Assembly (NCBI GenBank): GCA_903924185.1
Contig: CAIYAN010000330.1
Coordinates: 1-12,375 of the forward strand
Direction of reading: 5' to 3'
Source of the DNA: an uncultured Opitutia bacterium
GTDB lineage: Bacteria; Verrucomicrobiota; Verrucomicrobiia; Opitutales; UBA953
DNA length: 12,375 nt
A model generated the notes under the pieces. That model had not been told where the DNA came from and made no database searches. It saw nothing but the letters and a program-made list of their open reading frames with translations. Every line of letters starts with the position of its first letter. Positions within the stretch are counted from its first letter, which is position 1. The position numbers were made by a program, and so were the translations under genes. Positions 6,678 to 12,375 of the stretch are shown here, piece after piece.

Positions 6678-7067
6678 ATGTCCAAAGTTAACCCTCTTTT
6701 CTTCGCCCTCGGTATCCCTGTGTTGGTGATCGTGGTCCTGATGGCCATCGTCATCCCCCGTTTCGCAGGCGGCGGTAAGTTTACCGACCTCTCCCCGTTT
6801 TCCGTCGACGATTACCGCAAGGACTGGGCCACGCTGCAGGGCAACGCCTACCGCTTTGACTGCCAAATCGAAAAGCAGCTCGCATACGAAGAAGGCAAGG
6901 GCCGCGTTCTCGCCGTCAAGCCGACCGACGTCACGCGCGGCTCCGGGCGCGTCCCGCTTTTCGTCCCCCTTTCGGCTGGCGAGACCTTCGAGGTCGGCCA
7001 GCGCTTCAAGTGTAAGGTGCGCGTAGTCCGTGACCTCCTTGTCGTTGAAGACCTCGAACGCTTTTGA
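6678..7067 (+). CDS. Small single-pass membrane protein with a possible OB-like domain
   Basis: A 129-residue protein I cannot name. One hydrophobic segment (about residues 7-28, LFFALGIPVLVIVVLMAIVI) follows a short lysine-bearing N-terminus, suggesting a signal anchor. Residues 50-129 look like a compact beta domain: YRFDCQIEKQL, GRVLAVKPTD, VPLFVPL, QRFKCKVRVVRDLLVVEDLERF. The alternating hydrophobic strands recall small OB-fold domains, but that is a guess from pattern only. The next gene's ATG follows the stop by 8 bases, and an in-frame TTG would even overlap it, so translation is probably coupled to the secreted protein downstream. Upstream is the ABC transporter, 52 bases away on the same strand. 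The bases before the ATG are gttcccc, with no Shine-Dalgarno. Confidence 0.82.
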   Translation: MSKVNPLFFALGIPVLVIVVLMAIVIPRFAGGGKFTDLSPFSVDDYRKDWATLQGNAYRFDCQIEKQLAYEEGKGRVLAVKPTDVTRGSGRVPLFVPLSAGETFEVGQRFKCKVRVVRDLLVVEDLERF

Positions 7068-7075
7068 ACCTCGCC

Positions 7076-9007
7076 ATGCCTAAACTGCTTTGTTCCTTTC
7101 TCGCCTATGTCGCTTTCGCGACGCTGGCCATCGCGCAGGCTCCGCAGCCTGGGGCGGCGGTCTCGGGCGGCGGTGGTGGCGACTACCGCAGTTCGTCGGG
7201 TGAGGCCATGGGCGATCGCCTATTCGACGTGAATAGCGACTCCGTCGATATGGAGAACGGCTCCATGCAGTGGAAGGGGAAGACTTTTAACCTCGGTAAC
7301 TCGCGCGCCATGCGCATGCGCTTTGAGCGCTACCTCGCTTCCCCGGCGGCCGGCGGCGATATGACCAAGTATATTGCGACGCTGACGCAGATCGAAAAGA
7401 TTCTGGGGCCTAATGTGGTCACGCAGAACAATATCTACGCCAGCCAGCAGGCGGCCTTCGATCTACTCTTCGTGGCGGCCGAGCATGAGGTCGATGGTAA
7501 TAACTGCCTGACCATCGCTACCCAGGTGAAAAAGGTCTGGTCGATGCGCGCGGAGTTCCGCGACCTTAATATTAATAAGAATCAGTTGGAGACCCTCCGG
7601 AAGATACAGGAGGGCGTGGTTGTCAACCGAGCTGAGCGCATGGAGGAAGCCAATGATTCTAAGGCCAATTCGCCGACGACCGCTAGCGGCGGCAAGGCGA
7701 CCTTGAACAAGACTTCCCAAGGTCAAACCGAGCTCGGCTATCGGGTGAAGGATGAACAACGTACGCAGGCCGAAATCCTCGCCAAGAATGCGGAGATGAT
7801 CGCGCTGGGCTTGAAGGCGCAGGTAGAGTTTCAGTCGCAGATGGTCGGCTTCTTGCTCGCCCGTCGCTACCGTCACTGCCTCATCACCAGCGCCTTCTAC
7901 CGCGTCCTCTTCAAGGGCGGTAATCAGAACATCAAGGTCGGCGCCAAGGAAGTGAAGGAGTTCTTCCCGGTCTCTGATTTCGTGCCGACGTTGGAATCGG
8001 TCGATACGTTGGCCCGCGAGGCCATGGGTGACGTCACCACGGGCATGCGCACCGTCGACGACCTCTACAAGCAGGGTGAACTCTACGGGGCTTTTGAGCG
8101 CCTTCAGGAAACCTACTTTCTCGGAGAATTCGAGCCGTCGGTGATGATGTATGAGCAGGTCAAGAAGCGCGAGATGCTCGACCTTTGGCGCGACCTCCGG
8201 GAACTGCAACGCCTCGGCGACGAGCGCGATCTCGCTAATGTTGAAGCCTACGTGAATAAGGTCCGCGGTCGCGCCCGTGACTTCCCCGGTGCCGCTATCT
8301 TGTCCCGGGTGAATAACGCGATCAACGCTTCGAATATGTCGGTGCTTTCCGCCAAGCAGGCTGCCCTCAGCGGCGACACGGCCAAGGCCGAGGCTGCCCT
8401 GGAACGGGCCACCAAGATTTGGCCCCAGAACCCGTCCGTGAAGGAATTCGCCAATCAGGTCGTGAGCCGCCAAGACAAACTTTCTTTGATGGTACCAGAG
8501 TTCGATCGCATGATTGCCGAGGCCCGCTGGCGCGAGGTCTTTAATAAGAAGTTAGAGTTCGCCTTGGCGCTGGCCCAGGACAAGCCCCGTTCGGATAAGC
8601 TCCGCGAAGTCATTAACCGCGTCGGCGAGCTCGACGCTAATATCCAGAAGGCCTCCGTGCTGGCCTCGCAGAATAACCCTTACCTCGCCTGGGACGTGAT
8701 CGTCGAGATCTCCAAGAAGGAGAGCGATGACTTGGTCCTCGCCAAGACGCGTTCGGATATCGCGCCGCTGGTGGCCGACTACGCCCGTCTCATCGGCCTC
8801 GCCGAGAAGCTCGAGCGGGAAGGCGGCGAAGCCGCCGCTTTGACTGCCTGGATGGCGGCGCAGGACCTTAATCCCGCCTCGCCCTCGTGCGGTGCGGCGG
8901 TGAAGCGTCTGGCCGCCCTGATGGCCAAGTCGGCAGTTATAAAGGCTGCTACGACTACGCCGATTCCCGCCGCGGTCGATGAAGTCCCGGTACCGACCGG
9001 CAAGTAA
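7076..9007 (+). CDS. Large secreted alpha-helical repeat protein, function unknown
   Basis: A 643-residue protein starting with a signal peptide (MPKLLCSFLAYVAFATLAIAQA, cleavage near residue 22), then a Gly/Ser linker (VSGGGGGDYRSSSGEAMGDR). The remainder is mostly charged amphipathic helix. Tetratricopeptide-like units are suggested by A-L-x-G-x-x-x-x-A-x-x-x-L-x-x-A (AALSGDTAKAEAALERA, followed by TKIWPQNPSVKEF) and, near the end, GGEAAALTAWMAAQDLNPASPS; I did not identify a catalytic motif. It should act in the periplasm or at the outer membrane, perhaps as a scaffold. The ATG at 7076 is preferred because it gives a clean signal peptide. An in-frame TTG at 7064, overlapping the preceding stop, would add four residues. 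Neither start has a Shine-Dalgarno. Spacing suggests co-expression with the small membrane protein and possibly the ABC transporter upstream. It converges on the next gene with four bases between stops. Confidence 0.86.
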   Translation: MPKLLCSFLAYVAFATLAIAQAPQPGAAVSGGGGGDYRSSSGEAMGDRLFDVNSDSVDMENGSMQWKGKTFNLGNSRAMRMRFERYLASPAAGGDMTKYIATLTQIEKILGPNVVTQNNIYASQQAAFDLLFVAAEHEVDGNNCLTIATQVKKVWSMRAEFRDLNINKNQLETLRKIQEGVVVNRAERMEEANDSKANSPTTASGGKATLNKTSQGQTELGYRVKDEQRTQAEILAKNAEMIALGLKAQVEFQSQMVGFLLARRYRHCLITSAFYRVLFKGGNQNIKVGAKEVKEFFPVSDFVPTLESVDTLAREAMGDVTTGMRTVDDLYKQGELYGAFERLQETYFLGEFEPSVMMYEQVKKREMLDLWRDLRELQRLGDERDLANVEAYVNKVRGRARDFPGAAILSRVNNAINASNMSVLSAKQAALSGDTAKAEAALERATKIWPQNPSVKEFANQVVSRQDKLSLMVPEFDRMIAEARWREVFNKKLEFALALAQDKPRSDKLREVINRVGELDANIQKASVLASQNNPYLAWDVIVEISKKESDDLVLAKTRSDIAPLVADYARLIGLAEKLEREGGEAAALTAWMAAQDLNPASPSCGAAVKRLAALMAKSAVIKAATTTPIPAAVDEVPVPTGK

Positions 9008-9011
9008 GCCC

Positions 9012-9806
9012 CTACCAGCTGCTAACGGGGTCGTCCTCGAGTGGGTCGACAACGGTGACCCGGACGTCCGCCTTGTGCTGACGGACCGCATTCATGACCT
9101 CGTCCACGAGGATGGTGCGATTACATTCCTTACTGAGGTGGCCGAGGAAGAGTTCGGAGGTCTGCCATTCGCGGAGCCCGAGAAGCAGGTCGCGGGCAGC
9201 ATGGTTGGAAAGGTGGCCATGGTTGCCGCGGATACGTTGTTTGAGGTGCAGCGGCCGCTTGGAGAGATCGAGCATCTCGTCGTCGTAGTTCGCTTCGAGG
9301 ACGAGGATGTCCGCCAGGGCGCAATGGTGCCGCACCACGTCGGTCGCATGTCCGAGGTCCGTCAGCCACGTGACGCGTTTGGCGGGCCGGGCGTCCTCGG
9401 CCGGGCAGTCGATGGCATAGCCGACTGGGTCGGCGGCGTCGTGTGGAATCGGGATAGAAGTGATTTGGAGTCCGCGAAACTCAAACGTTGTGCCTGTCTC
9501 GAAGAGTTGCCAGTCGGGTTTCACCTTCAGCGCCCCTTGGATACGCCGGGCAGTTTCGCGGTTGGCGAAGACCTTTAACGCAGGGTTTTGCCGAAGGAGG
9601 GCCGCAAGCCCGATGCAGTGGTCGGAATGTTCGTGGGTGATGAGCACGGCGTCTAGCGCGGCGCAGGCCAAGCCGAGCTTGGCTAAGGAGGCCTCCAGCC
9701 GCGGGCCTTGGAAACCAGCGTCCAGCATCACCCGAGCCCCACCTGCCTCGAGGATTGAGCAGTTGCCGGAACTGCTCGTGCCGAGGATGTGGAAGGCGAA
9801 GGCCAT
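9012..9806 (-). CDS. WalJ/YycJ-like metallo-beta-lactamase-fold hydrolase
   Basis: A 264-residue cytoplasmic metallohydrolase related to YycJ/WalJ, a family linked to DNA repair or cell-wall/division control in Firmicutes and predicted to act as a nuclease or phosphodiesterase. Metal-site motifs are complete: THEHSDH (57-63, with H58, H60, D62, H63), H122 in IPIPHDA, D150 in WLTDLGH, and H223 in LGHLS. The segment LVLEANYDDEML (168-179) followed by P-x-x-LKQRI and GHLSN is characteristic of YycJ-type proteins. The start at 9806 gives the usual opening MAFAFHILGTSSSGN. A GTG at 9908 in the same frame would add 34 residues with no similarity and would come close to the glgC start, so it is not favoured. 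No Shine-Dalgarno is visible (gactcccgc before ATG). The gene stands alone, diverging from glgC. Confidence 0.92.
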   Translation of the reverse strand: MAFAFHILGTSSSGNCSILEAGGARVMLDAGFQGPRLEASLAKLGLACAALDAVLITHEHSDHCIGLAALLRQNPALKVFANRETARRIQGALKVKPDWQLFETGTTFEFRGLQITSIPIPHDAADPVGYAIDCPAEDARPAKRVTWLTDLGHATDVVRHHCALADILVLEANYDDEMLDLSKRPLHLKQRIRGNHGHLSNHAARDLLLGLREWQTSELFLGHLSKECNRTILVDEVMNAVRQHKADVRVTVVDPLEDDPVSSW

Positions 9807-9913
9807 GCGGGAGTCGAAGCAAACCTGCCATCGGTCGGTCTTCAAGCCGCCATTCGGGCTTTTCGCTTGAGGCGGTTTCTGGGAGGGGCGAGACTGTCGG
9901 TATCCCACCTGCT
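9807..9913. promoter_or_regulatory. Divergent intergenic region, glgC and WalJ-like gene
   Basis: This 107-base region should hold both promoters. Minus strand: TTGAAG (9840-9845) with a 17-base spacer to TTGCTT (9817-9822), 10 bases from the ATG. Plus strand: TTGAGG (9867-9872) with a 17-base spacer to GAGACT (9890-9895), 18 bases from the glgC ATG. Both -10 boxes are weak. An inverted repeat, AAGCCGCC (9844-9851) against GGCGGTTT (9871-9878) with one G-T wobble, sits between them and overlaps both -35 boxes. Confidence 0.22.
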
Positions 9914-11209
9914 ATGCACACCCTTCCTCGAGTTATCAGCATTATCATGGGCGGCGGCCGCGGTTCCCGCCTTTACCCGCTGACCAAGGATCGCTGCAAG
10001 CCGGCGGTGCCGCTGGCGGGAAACTACCGCTTGGTCGACATCCCGATCAGTAACTGCCTGAATTCGGGGTTTAATCAGATCTTCGTCCTGACGCAGTTTA
10101 ATACGGCATCCCTGCACAAGCACATCCAGCAGACGTACAAGTTTGACGGCTTCGGCCGCGGGTTTGTTGACATCCTCGCTGCCGAGCAGACCGGCGATAA
10201 AGAGTCTTGGTATCAAGGCACCGCCGACGCGGTCCGCCAGAATCTCCACCACTATAACCTGAAAGACGAGGACTTGGTGCTCATCCTCTCAGGTGACCAG
10301 CTCTACCGCCTAGATTTCGCCGACCTCGTCCGTCAGCATATCGAATCGTCCGCCGACGTCACGATCGCAGCGAAGGCCATGCCTTCTGACCAAGTTTCTG
10401 CCCTCGGTGTGATGCGCGTTAATCCCGACCTCTGCGTTTCGGAATTCGTCGAGAAGCCGACGGACCCAGAGGTCATCAAGTCCCTCGTCCTCGGAGGCAA
10501 AGCCCGCGCCCGTCTGGCCGACCAGTCCGACCGCCCCTATTGCTTGGCTTCGATGGGAATTTACCTGTTCTCCGGCCGCGTGATGCGCGAAGCCCTGGCT
10601 GACCCTGCCCAGACCGACTTTGGCAAGGAAGTCATCCCTGGCCTCCTGAAGACGAAGCGTATGATGGGCTATGTTTTCGATGGCTATTGGGAGGACATCG
10701 GTACGGTGGGCTCCTTCTGGGAGTGTAACCTGACGTTGACCGACCCGGTGCCGCCGTTCGATTTCTTTGACGGTGCCAATCCCGTCTATACCCACGCCCG
10801 TTACCTTCCGACCGCTAAGCTGAACGGTTGTAAGGCCCACCGTGTGCTGATGGCCGACGGCGCGATCGTCGATGATTCGGAGATTAACCGCTGCGTCATC
10901 GGGGTGCGTTCGGTCGTGCGTGGCGGCTCTCGCCTGGAGAATGTCGTGATGATGGGTGCAGACGCTTTTGAGCGCCCGCATGACTTGGCTAAGAATCATT
11001 CCCTCGGTCGCCCGGATATTGGCGTCGGTCCCAACTGCGTCATCCGCAACGCCATCATCGACAAGAACGCGCGCATTGGCGGCGGTTGCCGCCTCTCGCC
11101 GACGGGCTTGCCTGAAAAGTGGGAAAGTGAATCGTTATTTGTCCGTGACGGCGTTATTGTGGTCAAGAAGGGTGCAGTCGTTTCCCCTGGTACGGTGGTC
11201 GGCGAATGA
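9914..11209 (+). CDS. glgC: Glucose-1-phosphate adenylyltransferase (ADP-glucose pyrophosphorylase)
   Basis: GlgC makes ADP-glucose from ATP and glucose 1-phosphate, the committed and regulated step of glycogen synthesis. The 431-residue length fits the family. The nucleotide motif IIMGGGRGSRLYPLTKDRCKP (10-30) is followed by NYRLVDIPISNCLNSG. D128 in ILSGDQLYRLD is the catalytic Asp equivalent and K181 in EFVEKP is the glucose 1-phosphate lysine. The C-terminal left-handed beta-helix contains IIDKNARIG. Wording such as VLTQFNTASLHKH, FVDILAAEQ and WYQGTADAVRQNL resembles cyanobacterial and plant enzymes more than the E. coli type. K384 (IIDKN) and K419 (VVKKG) align with the Anabaena lysines 382 and 419 that bind 3-phosphoglycerate. 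The ATG at 9914 is chosen because the upstream extension in this frame has no family similarity and is antisense to the neighbouring gene. Its stop overlaps the next start (ATGA). Confidence 0.97.
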   Translation: MHTLPRVISIIMGGGRGSRLYPLTKDRCKPAVPLAGNYRLVDIPISNCLNSGFNQIFVLTQFNTASLHKHIQQTYKFDGFGRGFVDILAAEQTGDKESWYQGTADAVRQNLHHYNLKDEDLVLILSGDQLYRLDFADLVRQHIESSADVTIAAKAMPSDQVSALGVMRVNPDLCVSEFVEKPTDPEVIKSLVLGGKARARLADQSDRPYCLASMGIYLFSGRVMREALADPAQTDFGKEVIPGLLKTKRMMGYVFDGYWEDIGTVGSFWECNLTLTDPVPPFDFFDGANPVYTHARYLPTAKLNGCKAHRVLMADGAIVDDSEINRCVIGVRSVVRGGSRLENVVMMGADAFERPHDLAKNHSLGRPDIGVGPNCVIRNAIIDKNARIGGGCRLSPTGLPEKWESESLFVRDGVIVVKKGAVVSPGTVVGE

Positions 11210-12327
11210 AAAACTTTGGCCGAACCTATTGGTTCACTTGGGGCTTCCTGATCCTCGCAGCCTCTTTTACTGGGGTGGCATCGGTGAAGGGTGCCTTCTT
11301 TGGCGGGATGGTGGCGGCTATCGTTTCGACCTTGGCGACGCGCCCCTATGAGCGCCTCGGTGCCCGCTTCGCCCCTTTGCTTGGTGCGTTGCTGGGTGTG
11401 CTCTGGGCCATCGCCAAACTTTATTATGTCCAGTGGTCGGGGGATGCCGATGACTATGCCTTGGCCCGCTGGAACATCGGCACCGCTATCGCCATCCACG
11501 CCGCTGGTTTCGCGGGTGGGGCCTTGCTGGCTGCTTTGGCGGCCGCCCAGCCCTTGGGTCGATCAATCTTCGCTGGCGCGGCGCTGGCCGCCGCCATGAC
11601 GGCCGTCCCTTACGGCTTCATTGACTGGGTAGACTATCGCGTCGCTGGACCCGTTGAGGTGGTGCTCTTCGCCTCAGCCCCCGTCCTCGCCAACGAAGCG
11701 CCGCAACGTCGCCCTGGGGCCGAGGCCCCGGTGTTGGCCCCGGATGAGGTTAAGTCCCTGAAGGAGTCGCTCCTAGTGGTGGAAGGACCGGGTGGACTTG
11801 AGGTACTCGATGACCTTGGCCGACGTTATTGGCCCCTCTGGCGCAAGCGCTTTAACTATCCAGGCAACCGTGGTGGCCCCGTGCGCCGTGTGCTGGTCTT
11901 GATGCCGCCCGATGAGCGGTCGCCCGAGGATGCCATGCCCATCGCTGGCGTTGGAAAGTGGAATTTTGTCGTCGGCGCTGACCCAAAGGGCGTCTGCGTT
12001 GTGCGTTTGGGTGGAGAGCGTGGAGCGGTGACGACTGCGCCGGAGCTTTTTAAGGCAATCACCTTAACGTTGGAACAGCAGGGTGCCACCACTGCCGCGG
12101 CCCGCGCGTCGCATGCCCCTTATCAGTTCTGCACCCTCTCAGTGGTGCGCGAATCGCCCTTCGGTCAGTTTTATCTACCAGACCCGGTGAAGACGGGCCA
12201 GCCGTATGCCTTCGATTACGACTACACGGATGTCGTGCGGATGGCCCAGGCGGCCGAAGCGAAGCGGAATACCGTGCCGCCCGTTGCTGTGCCAGCGGTT
12301 CCAGACCTCAAGTCACCCAGTAAGTAA
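11206..12327 (+). CDS. Multi-pass membrane protein of unknown function, overlapping glgC
   Basis: A 373-residue protein I do not recognise. The first 160 residues hold four to five hydrophobic segments (about 12-27, 29-44, 54-74, 92-113, 118-137) with polar loops, including WSGDADDYALARWN. The rest is soluble: a charged linker rich in Pro/Ala (165-185), a region of mixed helix and strand (KSLKESLLVVEGPGGLEVLD; VRRVLVLMPPDE; KWNFVVGADPKGVCVVRLGG), and a Pro/Ala-rich tail (NTVPPVAVPAVPDLKSPSK). Its ATG lies inside the glgC stop (ATGA, 4-base overlap), so the two are almost certainly translated together. Whether it bears on glycogen metabolism is unknown. No signal peptide cleavage site is evident; the first segment probably stays in the membrane. 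It converges on whatever lies to the right. Confidence 0.85.
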   Translation: MKNFGRTYWFTWGFLILAASFTGVASVKGAFFGGMVAAIVSTLATRPYERLGARFAPLLGALLGVLWAIAKLYYVQWSGDADDYALARWNIGTAIAIHAAGFAGGALLAALAAAQPLGRSIFAGAALAAAMTAVPYGFIDWVDYRVAGPVEVVLFASAPVLANEAPQRRPGAEAPVLAPDEVKSLKESLLVVEGPGGLEVLDDLGRRYWPLWRKRFNYPGNRGGPVRRVLVLMPPDERSPEDAMPIAGVGKWNFVVGADPKGVCVVRLGGERGAVTTAPELFKAITLTLEQQGATTAAARASHAPYQFCTLSVVRESPFGQFYLPDPVKTGQPYAFDYDYTDVVRMAQAAEAKRNTVPPVAVPAVPDLKSPSK

Positions 12328-12328
12328 G

Positions 12329-12349
12329 CCTCAGTTCGTCGAACTGAGG
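12329..12349. terminator. Hairpin after the membrane protein gene, possible bidirectional terminator
   Basis: CCTCAGTTC and GAACTGAGG form a perfect 9-bp stem with a three-base loop (GTC), two bases after the stop of the preceding gene. There is no T run on the plus side. If the short open frame at the right edge is real, the hairpin overlaps its last codons. Confidence 0.45.
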
Positions 12350-12375
12350 AAGTCGCGGTGCAGTGAGGCGTAGGC
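12331..12375 (-). CDS. Possible C-terminal end of a converging gene, truncated by the window edge
   Basis: Reading leftwards from the edge, one frame gives 14 codons (AYASLHRDFLSSTN) followed by TGA at 12331-12333. The composition looks like coding sequence, and the three-base gap to the preceding stop mirrors the other convergent pair in this window (9007/9012). Fourteen residues are too few to identify a product, and the other two minus-strand frames are also open here, so this is only a possibility. Confidence 0.3.
   Translation of the reverse strand, partial: AYASLHRDFLSSTN

Noticed and set aside
7463..8473. A 336-codon open frame on the minus strand opposite the secreted repeat protein
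   Set aside because: The sense frame has a signal peptide, coherent helical composition and tight spacing to its neighbour; the antisense product looks like a compositional artefact.
9807..9908. N-terminal extension of the WalJ-like gene from a GTG at 9908
   Set aside because: The 34 added residues have no fold-like pattern and precede a textbook family start (MAFAFHILGTSSSGN); they would fill the divergent promoter region up to glgC.
9755..9913. N-terminal extension of glgC
   Set aside because: The upstream part is Arg/Ser/Cys-rich, antisense to the WalJ-like gene, and absent from the GlgC family, which begins just before the IIMGGG motif.

Overview
This is a GC-rich (roughly 60 %), gene-dense chromosomal segment of a heterotrophic Gram-negative bacterium. 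The mix of genes (a SucC with an insert after its HAGGRGKG motif, a cyanobacterial/plant-type GlgC, a secreted GH20 hexosaminidase and several secreted proteins without recognisable family) fits Verrucomicrobiota, perhaps the Opitutae. That assignment is a moderate-to-low confidence inference, because no rRNA marker is present. No mobile element, CRISPR array or prophage was seen, no gene is visibly broken, and no stretch over 300 bases lacks a gene.

Layout. Positions 1-1617 (minus strand) hold pyrH-frr (UMP kinase, ribosome recycling factor) followed by the start of sucC (succinyl-CoA synthetase beta), which runs off the left edge. A tRNA-Gln(UUG) gene sits at 1709-1779 on the plus strand. 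It diverges from pyrH and converges on efp, with a strong GC hairpin between it and efp. From 4886 down to 1876 (minus strand) come a secreted protein of unknown function, a secreted GH20 beta-N-acetylhexosaminidase and elongation factor P. From 4925 to 9007 (plus strand) come an ABCG-type half transporter, a small single-pass membrane protein and a 643-residue secreted helical-repeat protein. The last two meet almost end to end. A WalJ/YycJ-like metallo-beta-lactamase-fold hydrolase (minus) converges on them with a 4-base gap and diverges from glgC (ADP-glucose pyrophosphorylase). glgC overlaps by 4 bases a membrane protein of unknown function. A hairpin and a possible converging gene end close the window.

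How the genes relate. The segment mixes core housekeeping (nucleotide supply, translation recycling and rescue, TCA cycle), chitin or peptidoglycan amino-sugar hydrolysis, and glycogen synthesis. I do not see a clear-cut new multi-gene system. The points most worth following are: an EF-P whose tip residue, normally Lys or Arg, is Asn (N34, in a Pro-Pro-Asn-Asn loop); a near-complete lack of Shine-Dalgarno sequences, with C-rich bases in front of many start codons and several promoters placed so that transcripts would be leaderless or nearly so; interlocking divergent promoters between the unknown secreted protein and the ABC transporter; a GlgC keeping both lysines that bind 3-phosphoglycerate in photosynthetic homologues; and three uncharacterised proteins (6678-7067, 7076-9007, 11206-12327) tightly linked to recognisable genes.
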